Below the pieces are notes generated by a model that was given only the letters and a program-made list of their open reading frames with translations, was not told the DNA's origin and did not search any database. The translations under genes were made by a program, and so were the position numbers. A stretch of DNA of 7,544 nucleotides from Candidatus Zhuqueibacterota bacterium (lineage in GTDB: Bacteria > SM23-31): the NCBI GenBank assembly GCA_022562855.1, contig JADFON010000078.1, forward strand, positions 1 through 7,544. Direction: 5' to 3'. Positions within the stretch are counted from its first letter, which is position 1. Each line of letters opens with the position of its first letter. Shown one piece after another: positions 1 through 7,328 of this stretch.

Positions 1-1554
1 CTCACCGGCATTTGAATATGCAAGCGCAAAAGTAGTAATAATTCCACCAAGCGCAGCCTGGATTAAGTCTGTTTCCCGGTCATCTACGAATGTAATCTGG
101 TCGGAAGTACGGATGCTGATCGTTACGTCACCGGACGCTGCCAGATTTCTGACAATACCTGTCGCAATCGTCAATTGAACGGTCGTAAGCATGTCTAAGC
201 TTCCGTCATTTTTTGGCGCAAACTTGATTATACCGGAACTGGAATCGTTGACGTTAATCGTAAACTTACCTGTATCGGCAAAGCTCGCTACCGTCCAGGT
301 ATAATTCGATGAATCACCTACTCCTGCTTCTAAACTAAATTCGGCGGTAGGGAACCGAATATAGAGTGTATCAACCACTCCGGTTGCCCCCAAACCATTT
401 GTATCGAGTTTTGTACTTGTCCGGAACCACAAATCCACGGGCGTAAAGTTACCCGCGGTATTATCACTCAATATTACGGCGCCCTGACCCCCGTTAAATG
501 AGGATGCAGGGAACCAGTTTGAATTTATCACAAAAGTTATATCACCGCCTGAGGACTTGTCAAGCGCTATGGTATCACTTGAAGCGTCCAATGCCACGAC
601 CGTGAAATTGTCTAACGATGCGCTAATATCAGCGGAGGCAACACCCGAGGTATATGTTCTCTGGGCTACCGTATTAGGAGCGGTACCGGTAAAGATCGCC
701 GGGTTGTTTATGCTAAACGCGTTGCCAGATCCGATTTTGATCACTACAACCGCCCCGTCCGCTATTTTGCTCGAAGCGTTGAGCGGAATAGTCATGGTGC
801 GTCCGCTTGTCGAAATCGTTCCCAACGTGATAGCAGAATTGGCAACGGTAACTGTCACCGAATCTTTGAGGGTTGCGTCATATGTGAAACCGTCCGGTAG
901 AATTACCTTTAATTCACCGTCTTTAGGATACTGTCCGTTTGCAGTAAAACTCAGCGTTGTCCAATTCGTATTTTGGGCAAGAGTATCCGCATTAGTCACT
1001 GCAGTCAGGTCATTGTCATTAGGAGTAGTAAGCAAGTTATCGGTATCAGCATCTGATTGGAATACCGGCTGATCGCTGCTTCGAACCCGAAAACGGTAGT
1101 CAAAGGTGGCTCCACTACTTGTTTTGCCATTGTGGGTCGTTACATTCTGTATAATAACCGTAACCGTATCTCCCGGAACAAGAGCGTTTTCAGTTACAAG
1201 CGTCAGACGGACTACACCCGTTGAAGAAGTGTATCCAGCGGAAAAATCCGCTGTATTGCTCATCTGGAGACTCGGATTATTCGAAGAAAACGAATAATTC
1301 GCCGCAGTGGCTGCCGCCGTTTCGTCCACCTGGAAACTTGAAAGATCAATTTCCAGCCACTGTGTGTTTGTAAGCTGTGAGAACTCGCCCAGGATAATTC
1401 GCAGGGTATCGTTTGTTGCTTTACCCGGCGTACTGCTGGACACGCCGACGCCTGCTGGGCTGTCTAACCATTGTATCTGCCCAAATGCGTCTGCTCCGGA
1501 AATCAGTATTATTGCCATGAAGGCTGCCAAAACGAATACAGATTTCGACCTCAT
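1..1554 (-). CDS. Large exported surface protein with beta-sandwich-like repeats, N-terminal 518 residues (3' end outside window)
   Basis: One uninterrupted minus-strand frame of 518 codons runs from an ATG at 1554 off the left edge. The N-terminus is a signal peptide: basic n-region (MRSKS), hydrophobic stretch at residues 6-18, and a likely cleavage site after ADA at 21-23. The mature part has no cysteine, few Lys/Arg, and is rich in Asp, Ser, Thr, Asn and Val in alternating patterns typical of beta-sandwich domains. Residues about 24-157 end in a stretch (LVPGDTVTVIIQNVTTHNGK) resembling the end of bacterial Ig-like domains of the SbsA type. Residues about 160-315 contain another beta unit with KVILPDGFTYD, and further units follow from about 319 and 410. 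No catalytic motif is visible. A role in adhesion, S-layer or extracellular structure is inferred only. The missing C-terminus would show the anchoring or secretion route. An in-frame ATG at 1584 would add ten residues, but the ATG at 1554 has the better ribosome binding site. Confidence 0.88.
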   Translation of the reverse strand, partial: MRSKSVFVLAAFMAIILISGADAFGQIQWLDSPAGVGVSSSTPGKATNDTLRIILGEFSQLTNTQWLEIDLSSFQVDETAAATAANYSFSSNNPSLQMSNTADFSAGYTSSTGVVRLTLVTENALVPGDTVTVIIQNVTTHNGKTSSGATFDYRFRVRSSDQPVFQSDADTDNLLTTPNDNDLTAVTNADTLAQNTNWTTLSFTANGQYPKDGELKVILPDGFTYDATLKDSVTVTVANSAITLGTISTSGRTMTIPLNASSKIADGAVVVIKIGSGNAFSINNPAIFTGTAPNTVAQRTYTSGVASADISASLDNFTVVALDASSDTIALDKSSGGDITFVINSNWFPASSFNGGQGAVILSDNTAGNFTPVDLWFRTSTKLDTNGLGATGVVDTLYIRFPTAEFSLEAGVGDSSNYTWTVASFADTGKFTINVNDSSSGIIKFAPKNDGSLDMLTTVQLTIATGIVRNLAASGDVTISIRTSDQITFVDDRETDLIQAALGGIITTFALAYSNAGE

Positions 1555-1561
1555 TAGTATA

Positions 1562-1568
1562 CTCCTTT
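1562..1568 (-). promoter_or_regulatory. Strong Shine-Dalgarno for the surface protein
   Basis: On the minus strand AAAGGAG lies seven bases before the ATG at 1554, an ideal spacing. It favours this start over the in-frame ATG at 1584, which has only a weaker GAGG about nine bases ahead. It is the only clear Shine-Dalgarno sequence among the four visible starts in the window. Confidence 0.75.
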
Positions 1569-2095
1569 TTTGAATATGATTCATGTCTATTATCCTCAAT
1601 ATATTTTTACTCTTAATCTACTGTGATGAAAACTGTCGAACTTTTTTGTAAGCCTGCGAGGCATATAGCAATCCCATTGGGGAGCATATTCGTTCCCGCA
1701 AAGGTGTGATAAACTATATTGATTTGGGAAATAAATAAACATATCAAGGTCATCTATTCTGCCCAGACCTCCACAAGACTATATTAATTATCTAATAATC
1801 CATTGTAGATAACATAATCACAGGGATATCCGTTTTGTGCTGCAATCAGTCGGATAAATTCGTACCGGAGTATCCCATGCGTGTATTTTTCTTACCTATG
1901 TTATCGTCAACATTTAATAAAACTTTAAATGATTTACTTATTTTTTTCCAATATCTACAAAAGAATAATTCATATTGGAAATCACCTTTAGTCGATTTGA
2001 CTGATACAAGTTTTGCAACTATTATGCCAGAAGGTGTTTTAAAGGCGATATAAGGGGTGAAAACTGCAGGATATGGGTACTATTGAACAGTTGAT

Positions 2096-2108
2096 GGCAA
2101 TTATTGCC
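2096..2108. repeat. Perfect short palindrome GGCAAT-T-ATTGCC
   Basis: Six-base arms GGCAAT and ATTGCC flank a single T. It lies 48 bp beyond the mutS stop codon. No T-run follows on either strand, so an intrinsic terminator is not supported; a protein-binding site or a weak hairpin is possible. Confidence 0.4.
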
Positions 2109-2119
2109 GAAAAATATGC

Positions 2120-2135
2120 ATTATTGACCAATAAT
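2120..2135. repeat. Perfect inverted repeat ATTATTG-AC-CAATAAT
   Basis: Seven-base arms around a two-base centre begin 20 bp beyond the mutS stop codon, and only 11 bp from the neighbouring palindrome at 2096-2108. The stem is AT-rich and has no following T-run, so it is a poor terminator. It might mark the 3' end of the mutS transcript or bind a dimeric protein; the sequence does not decide. Confidence 0.4.
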
Positions 2136-2155
2136 AAGTGTGGGTATGAGGATAA

Positions 2156-4795
2156 TTACGCAGGTGTGTTCCCGGAAGGACGTTTTCCGTCTAATATCTG
2201 CTTTAATTCGAATAAAACCCGGATGGCATCTTTAGGGGTGATCGAATCGGGATCGATATCGTTCAATTTCTTTCGTAGTAAGGTTTCTTCGAAGTGAAAT
2301 AAACTTATTTGCAGGTTGTCCAGTGCCTGCTTGTCATTTGAATCGGCTGATCCGCCACCGGTTATTCCGTCGAGCGTTAGTCCCATCGATTCGAGATTGG
2401 TGAGGATTTCACGGGCGCGGGATATTATAGTGGAAGGAATCCCTGACATTTGCGCAACATGAATACCATAGCTATGATCGCTGGTTCCTGTGATGATTTT
2501 CCTCAGAAACAGGACGGAATCTTCCCATTCCTTTACCTGTACATGAAAATTCCTGACTTTTGGCAGGTATTGTGTGATAGCTGTAATTTCGTGGTAATGC
2601 GTCGCGAACAGGGTTTTTGCGGCTATTGCGCGTGTATTGTGCAAATACTCTACAGTCGCCCATGCTATCGACAATCCGTCAAATGTGCTGGTACCGCGTC
2701 CGATTTCATCGAGCAGCAGGAGGCTCCGGTCGGTGGTGTTGTTTATGATATTAGCAAGCTCGGTCATTTCAACCAGGAAAGTGCTCTCCCCGCGGCTCAC
2801 ATCATCGTGAGCGCCCACGCGGGTAAATATTCTGTCAACGATACCGATTTGTGCTTTCCGGGCAGGTACGAAACTTCCTATTTGTGCCATCAAGACGCTC
2901 AGACCGACCTGTCGCAGAAATGTAGATTTTCCTGCCATGTTCGGTCCTGTGATGATGTGAATCTGATCATCCCGATGCCCGAATGCGTGATCGTTTGGGA
3001 TAAACGGTTCGTCGGACGGCAGCATTTTTTCAACAACCGGATGTCGTGATTCGACAAGGTGCAGTTCTTTCCCTTTGGTGATTTCCGGTTTGCAATAGCC
3101 ATTTTCCAGGGCAACTTTTGCAAGGTTGCAGAACACATCAAGCTGTGCTACGATATTCGCATTGACCTGTAATGATGCTGTCTCACCTGCTATTTTCAGC
3201 CTTAATTCCTCAAATAACTCCTGCTCCTTTAGAAGTATCCTTTCCTGGGCATTAAGAATTTGCTCTTCCTGTTCCTTCATTTCCGGTGTGATAAACCGCT
3301 CAGCATTAACAAGTGTTTGCTTACGGATATAATACTCGGGCACTTTTGATAGATGTGTATTTGTAACTTCTATATAATAGCCGAATATCTTGTTATAGTT
3401 TATTCGCAGCGATGGAATACCTGTTGCTGTGCGCTCTTTTGCCTGCAAATCAAGTATCCACTTTTTCCCCTTTTTTGAAATGTTTCTTAGATCATCGAGT
3501 TCTTTATCATACCCTTCGCGAATCAAACCGCCGTCCGAAATCGAAACCGGCGGAGTCTCAGAAAGCGCCCTGTCAATCTCATCAGCTACACCTTTCAGAG
3601 GTTTTATCTTTTTGAAACACTCCTTCAAGAGTCTCGCTTCCATATCCTGAATAAGTTGACGTATTTCCGGCATCAGACGCAGACTGCTGCCCAGTCCCCT
3701 GATATCTCGTCCATTCGCACGGTTGGCGTTTATCTTTGACGTAATCCTCTCGATATCGTTTATTTTTTTTAATAATCCCGACAGTTCTGCTCTGCGTGCG
3801 CTGTCGGTGTAAAATTCATCAACTGCCTGGAGTCTTTTTTGGATTTCATTTTTGTTTAAAAGCGGTCTCAACAGCCACGATTTCAAAAGCCGGGTTCCCA
3901 TTTTTGTAACGGTATGGTCAAGGACAGCCAGAAGACTTCCCTCCTTTTCACCTTGATTCATGGAGGCAACGATCTCCAGGTTTCTCCTTGTAGCCTGATC
4001 AAGAACCATGAAATCGGCAAGAAAATATACTTTCACGTTCTGGACATGCCCCAGCTTTCCTCCCTGGATACTTTGCAAATATTTGAGACTGGCACCTGCA
4101 CACGACACACCGGCACGGCACTCTTCGCTGCCAAAACCCTTGAGGGATACCGTGTTAAAATGGTCGGTCAGAGTATTATACGCGTAATCAAAGGAGAAAT
4201 AGTAGTCTTCTACCGGCGTGAACAATAGATCGTCCGTTCTTTTGAACAATGATTTTACCGTCTCCCCCTGTTCCATAGGATGCAGTATCTCTTTTGGATT
4301 CATACTCTCGGCATGGGCAATTATCTTATCGGCATTCCCTTCAGTCAGAAAAAACTCCCCGGTCGACACATCGAGACCTGCAAGACCTATCCTGTCATTT
4401 TGTTGACATATCGAGAGAAGATAATTATTTGATCCCGTATCTATGACATTTTCAGAAGTCACTGTTCCCGGCGTGATAACCTCTGTGACCGCTCTCTTTA
4501 CAATACCTATCGCTTTTTTTGGGTCCTCTATTTGTTCACAAATTGCTACTTTATGACCCGCTTTGAGCATTTTCGACAAGTATCGATCTACACTGTGATA
4601 AGGAAAACCCGCCAGGGGCACCTTTGCAGCTTTTCCGTGAGCCCTTGAAGTAAGCGTCAGACCCAGGACATCGGACGCGATATGCGCGTCTTCGTAAAAC
4701 ATCTCATAAAAATCCCCCATTCTGAAAAACAATATGGCGTCGGGATATTTCTTCTTTACGGAGGAATATTGCGCCATTAACGGTGTCGTTTTCAT
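2156..4795 (-). CDS. mutS: DNA mismatch repair ATPase MutS
   Basis: MutS binds base mismatches and small loops in newly replicated DNA, clamps round the duplex, and with ATP recruits MutL to start repair. The 879-residue product is full length (E. coli 853). The mismatch-recognition domain carries the Phe-X-Glu motif at F29/E31 within RMGDFYEMF. Connector, lever and clamp domains fill roughly 130-570. The ATPase domain has Walker A GPNMAGKST (617-625, Lys623), the signature loop SRGEST (667-672), Walker B with D696-E697 in LLLLDEIGRGTSTFDG, and the switch His733 in THYHE. QISLF at 829-833 matches the beta-clamp binding consensus, and the last 35 residues resemble the C-terminal dimer/tetramer helices. 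All key residues are present, so it should be functional. An in-frame TGA directly before the ATG at 4795 fixes the start; no Shine-Dalgarno is evident. No mutL is adjacent. It is not the MutS2 type: the mismatch-recognition domain is present and no Smr domain is seen. Confidence 0.98.
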   Translation of the reverse strand: MKTTPLMAQYSSVKKKYPDAILFFRMGDFYEMFYEDAHIASDVLGLTLTSRAHGKAAKVPLAGFPYHSVDRYLSKMLKAGHKVAICEQIEDPKKAIGIVKRAVTEVITPGTVTSENVIDTGSNNYLLSICQQNDRIGLAGLDVSTGEFFLTEGNADKIIAHAESMNPKEILHPMEQGETVKSLFKRTDDLLFTPVEDYYFSFDYAYNTLTDHFNTVSLKGFGSEECRAGVSCAGASLKYLQSIQGGKLGHVQNVKVYFLADFMVLDQATRRNLEIVASMNQGEKEGSLLAVLDHTVTKMGTRLLKSWLLRPLLNKNEIQKRLQAVDEFYTDSARRAELSGLLKKINDIERITSKINANRANGRDIRGLGSSLRLMPEIRQLIQDMEARLLKECFKKIKPLKGVADEIDRALSETPPVSISDGGLIREGYDKELDDLRNISKKGKKWILDLQAKERTATGIPSLRINYNKIFGYYIEVTNTHLSKVPEYYIRKQTLVNAERFITPEMKEQEEQILNAQERILLKEQELFEELRLKIAGETASLQVNANIVAQLDVFCNLAKVALENGYCKPEITKGKELHLVESRHPVVEKMLPSDEPFIPNDHAFGHRDDQIHIITGPNMAGKSTFLRQVGLSVLMAQIGSFVPARKAQIGIVDRIFTRVGAHDDVSRGESTFLVEMTELANIINNTTDRSLLLLDEIGRGTSTFDGLSIAWATVEYLHNTRAIAAKTLFATHYHEITAITQYLPKVRNFHVQVKEWEDSVLFLRKIITGTSDHSYGIHVAQMSGIPSTIISRAREILTNLESMGLTLDGITGGGSADSNDKQALDNLQISLFHFEETLLRKKLNDIDPDSITPKDAIRVLFELKQILDGKRPSGNTPA

Positions 4796-4880
4796 TCAGG
4801 AAATATGGAAAGAATTCAGAGATTTACAATGATGGAATTACCGTTCTAAAGATAAGAAATTTTGGTCGCCAAAGAAACAG
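4796..4880 (-). promoter_or_regulatory. mutS: Probable mutS leader and promoter region (elements not resolved)
   Basis: mutS is 563 bp from the next upstream gene on its strand, so it needs a promoter here or further back. The minus strand at about 4848-4855 reads TATCTTTA, close to the Bacteroidetes -7 consensus TAnnTTTG, and TTTG lies 15 bases ahead, shorter than the usual spacing. This is a weak match and could be chance in an AT-rich relic. Confidence 0.2.
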
Positions 4881-5318
4881 ATTTTTGGCTCAAATCTCTC
4901 ACAACAAATTTTCAAATGAAATCACAAGCCATTTTTGTACGCCAACGGTCTGAGTTGAACGTGCGAAAAACTGCCACTTTGTACCGTTTCATAATTCCAA
5001 ATTTAATCTCAAATACGAAAACCAGTTAAAACAAGTACTTAGTCAAATGAAAATGAGTATCGTCTTTGAACCGCGGAATGCCGATTTTTCAAAGATCGAC
5101 AATGAACGAGGCTGATATAAATAAAGTAAAGCACAAGACATTTGTAGAAGCAAACGAGGAAGGTACAGCAATTACAGCGGTTACAAGTGCAGGAATAGCC
5201 CCCACGAGTTCACCTCCGGCATTTTATCGTCAACCGCTCTTTTGTCTTTATGATACGGGAGAGATTGTCAAATACGATATTGTTTATCGGTAAGATCATT
5301 GATCCGGTAAATGGGTAA
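4805..5318 (+). pseudogene. Decayed serpin (serine protease inhibitor) gene, C-terminal part
   Basis: Stitching three frames gives the C-terminal part of a serpin, a suicide inhibitor whose exposed reactive loop traps proteases. In order: MMELPF (4829-4846), matching the family's ELPY; two in-frame stops (4847, 4853); a segment with AKETD and SLTTN; FIIP (4988-4999). A one-base loss in an A-run near 5000 then shifts to KFNLKYENQLKQVL and NADFSKI. A second shift near 5100-5115 leads to NKVKHKTFVEANEEGT, the conserved serpin hinge (NEEGT at about 5153-5167), then the reactive loop and SSPPAFYRQPLFCLYDTG. A third shift near 5270 gives ILFIGKIIDPVNG and a natural stop at 5316-5318, the typical serpin ending. 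The five residues between ELPF and ILVAKE are fewer than usual, suggesting an internal deletion as well. The 5' half is absent: mutS coding begins about 10 bp away. It points toward the SPOR gene (convergent). It cannot make a working inhibitor. Confidence 0.9.
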
Positions 5319-5358
5319 AAACGGTTTGGAATTGGAAGGATTTAAAGAAAAAAATGGG

Positions 5359-6093
5359 TTAGTTTTTTGTTGTCACAATGATATTTTCTCTTAACCGGTA
5401 CCGTATTCTTAGTTCTTCACGTTTTTTTTCGGCTTCTTCCTTGTTTTTGAATTCTCCCGACCGGACTTTATAGAGTTTACGTTGTCCCACCTGTTGTTCG
5501 GACAAGAATACCTGCGACACTCCGAGATTTCTCAGGTATGTTAGAAAAGTACGCGCCCTCGATTCAGTGCCGAACGCACCGAATTGGAGCGTATATATTA
5601 CTTCCGGTTCTTCCTTATTAATTCCTCCATCATCCTGACTTCTTGTCTCTTCGAACTCCCGGTTAAAATATCTGTTGACCGCACTATACATATCCCTGGC
5701 TTCATCCTGAAGGTCGGAATCGGGAAACTCCGTTATGAACCTGCTGACACTCGACCCACATTCCTCATATTGGTCTTTTGCATAAAGAAACTGGCACATC
5801 TTCCAGAGCGCCCGCTCATAAAGAGGATTATCCGGGGAAAACGCATTGAGCTGCCGGTACAACGAAAACGCCCGGTCGCCATTCTGCTCAAATACTGCGC
5901 TCAAAAAGAGGTATTCCGGTTTATCGTAATCCTTATCCTTTAATTCAATCAATGCGCTTCGAACGTTGTCGAGCCGTCCCCTCTCATAATCACGAATCGC
6001 TGAATCGATGTCCTGGGCAAAAAGACCAACTGTACCCGGCAGTATACCGGCAATGATGGTCGGCAGCAGAATCATCTTATAGTATTTATTCAT
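5359..6093 (-). CDS. Exported SPOR-domain protein with helical repeats
   Basis: A 244-residue protein with a signal peptide (MNKYYK, then hydrophobic 7-25, likely cut after LFA at 24-26); there is no lipobox cysteine, so it is probably soluble in the periplasm. Residues about 30-150 are helical and TPR-like, with a YERALWKMCQFLYAKDQYEE segment and FPDS, resembling the repeat region of YbgF/CpoB-type proteins. Residues about 164-241 form a SPOR domain: YTLQFGAFGTESRARTFL, then LGV, then LYKVRSGEFKNKEEAEKK. SPOR domains bind peptidoglycan stripped of stem peptides, often at division sites. The start is 27 bp after the lapB-like stop, so the genes are probably co-transcribed; no Shine-Dalgarno is visible (AT-rich TTTAAATTTTATT precedes the ATG). 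A role in cell-wall remodelling or division is inferred from the domain; the specific partner is unknown. Confidence 0.9.
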   Translation of the reverse strand: MNKYYKMILLPTIIAGILPGTVGLFAQDIDSAIRDYERGRLDNVRSALIELKDKDYDKPEYLFLSAVFEQNGDRAFSLYRQLNAFSPDNPLYERALWKMCQFLYAKDQYEECGSSVSRFITEFPDSDLQDEARDMYSAVNRYFNREFEETRSQDDGGINKEEPEVIYTLQFGAFGTESRARTFLTYLRNLGVSQVFLSEQQVGQRKLYKVRSGEFKNKEEAEKKREELRIRYRLRENIIVTTKN

Positions 6094-6120
6094 AATAAAA
6101 TTTAAAACTAAATCTCAAAC

Positions 6121-7284
6121 TTATAATTCAAAAGCATCCCACTTTTCACAGGAAGGACATTGAATAAGAATTTCTGATACGGAATCGCCGCAAAACCTGC
6201 ATTTATATGACGGTGAATTCGAGACTAATTCAGCGAGAGACAGCGCCTTTTCTTTTATGACTTGTATATCGTCAGATTTGTCTAAATACATTATTAAATT
6301 TTTCAAACCGTCCGGAGAATGAGGATTGATCCGAAAACTTCTTTCGGTCATCTCCATGGCTTTTTCTTTGTCCCCCTTTTTGAAAAAGATTTCGCCAAGT
6401 TTAAGCAATGCCTGGTAATTGTCATTGTCTTTTTCTATCATATCTGTATAAAATTCCTCCATTGCGGCATAATTTCCCGATTCAAAATATGCCGAATCGA
6501 GAAAATCGAATACCAAAAAAGACTTCAGAGGAACAACATCGGCAAATTCGCGCCAAACCTTGACAGCATCATCCTGTCTGTCTTCTTTTGCATAAGCATC
6601 GCCGAGATACAAATACGCCGCGGGAAAGGATTTATCGAGTTTGATTGCCTCTTTGAAAACTAAACGGGCATCGTGATACTCTCCCCTTTCTACAAGTATC
6701 CTGCCATGTGATATTTTATAAAGGGCAAGTTGATGATCGACATCCCCGGCTTTGTCAGGATTTGCCTTGAGATATTTGAATGCGTTTTTGAAATCCTTTT
6801 TATGCTCATAAATTACAGGTTGAAAATCCAACGCCCACCTGTTTTTCGGGTCGAGGGAAAGTAATTTTTCGCAATAACTCAATGCCTCGTCATACTTTTT
6901 AGAATCGAATAAGTCATTGACAATGTTACGGTATAGGTCCTTGAGGTGATTGTCTTTAAGGCAGGCTCTTATGGTAAGTTCTTTGTGGATTTTCAATGCC
7001 TGCTCCGGATTGTCGTTCAAACGATAAAGCATACCGAGCTTTATATAGGCATCAATATTATTTGTATCGAAACGGACGGCTTCTTTAAAAAGTTCCTTTG
7101 CCCGTTCATTATTACCTGCAATTAGTTCATTAAGCGCTTCAACATACGCATTTGCCTTGAGAATACGGCGTTCTCTTTTATTCCTGATATTATATCGAAA
7201 AGCCAATAAGCCGAAAAACAGAATAATTACGACCGTACCGATAATTATGATGTTTGTCCCGCTAATAAAATCTACACTTTCCAT
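6121..7284 (-). CDS. lapB: LapB/YciM-like lipopolysaccharide assembly protein
   Basis: The 387-residue protein has the whole LapB layout (E. coli LapB: 389 residues). One N-terminal membrane helix lies at about 10-29 (IIIIGTVVIILFFGLLAF), followed by Arg/Lys-rich residues that should face the cytoplasm. TPR repeats cover about 43-340, starting with YVEALNELIAGNNERAKELF and including LGMLYRLNDNPEQALKIHKE. A C-terminal rubredoxin-like zinc ribbon follows, with C362-x2-C365 and C376-x2-C379 and then a Trp. In E. coli LapB controls LPS synthesis by bringing LpxC to the protease FtsH and helps coordinate LPS assembly at the inner membrane; the same task here is inferred from family and context. 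The upstream neighbour is lapA-like, as in E. coli, with 44 bp between them. No clear Shine-Dalgarno precedes the ATG. A generic TPR protein is unlikely given the membrane helix and ribbon together. Confidence 0.88.
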   Translation of the reverse strand: MESVDFISGTNIIIIGTVVIILFFGLLAFRYNIRNKRERRILKANAYVEALNELIAGNNERAKELFKEAVRFDTNNIDAYIKLGMLYRLNDNPEQALKIHKELTIRACLKDNHLKDLYRNIVNDLFDSKKYDEALSYCEKLLSLDPKNRWALDFQPVIYEHKKDFKNAFKYLKANPDKAGDVDHQLALYKISHGRILVERGEYHDARLVFKEAIKLDKSFPAAYLYLGDAYAKEDRQDDAVKVWREFADVVPLKSFLVFDFLDSAYFESGNYAAMEEFYTDMIEKDNDNYQALLKLGEIFFKKGDKEKAMEMTERSFRINPHSPDGLKNLIMYLDKSDDIQVIKEKALSLAELVSNSPSYKCRFCGDSVSEILIQCPSCEKWDAFEL

Positions 7285-7328
7285 TGATGATATTCTTGAT
7301 AATTAAACGAATACACTATTTTGAAACA

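Larger units (their letters stand above)
1585..2155. other. AT-rich intergenic region with unidentified short open frames
   Basis: This stretch separates the end of mutS from the start of the surface gene and should hold the surface gene's promoter on the minus strand; I could not pick a convincing -35/-10 pair. On the plus strand a 72-codon frame (1835-2053, TTG start, in-frame ATG at 1877) and a piece of frame around 1650-1730 (containing GEHIRSRKGVINYIDLGN) read rather like protein. A further plus frame starts at 2073 and runs into the antisense of mutS. None has a clear ribosome binding site or a family I recognise. They may be remnants of a decayed gene, or chance. No RNA gene or known riboswitch core was seen. 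Confidence 0.5.

Noticed and set aside
557-1573. Plus-strand ORFs opposite the surface protein gene
   Set aside because: They are antisense to a long open minus-strand frame with a signal peptide and strong ribosome binding site, and show no protein family features.
1596-1742. 48-codon minus-strand ORF just upstream of the surface gene
   Set aside because: No ribosome binding site and no family recognised; it overlaps the likely promoter and leader of the surface gene.
2096-2135. Intrinsic terminator for mutS
   Set aside because: The two hairpins are short or AT-rich and neither is followed by a T-run on the minus strand.
2073-2297. 74-codon plus-strand ORF entering the 3' end of mutS
   Set aside because: Nearly two thirds of it is antisense of mutS codons and it lacks a properly spaced ribosome binding site; only its first part could be a relic of something.
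2450-4406. Several ORFs of 62-199 codons inside mutS in other frames
   Set aside because: They overlap the conserved MutS coding sequence entirely and have no recognisable domains or start signals.
5066-5293. 75-codon plus-strand ORF as a stand-alone hypothetical gene
   Set aside because: Its first part is out of frame with the serpin match and its last residues pass a frameshift. From about 5102 to 5270 it is one fragment of the serpin relic, not a gene.
5294-5306. Palindrome GATCATTGATC as a terminator between the SPOR gene and the serpin relic
   Set aside because: It falls in the serpin codons for the KIIDP ending, has only five-base arms around one base, and no T-run follows on the minus strand.
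5584-6663. Plus-strand ORFs opposite the SPOR and lapB-like genes
   Set aside because: Both opposite-strand genes have clear domains over the same bases, so these frames are shadows.
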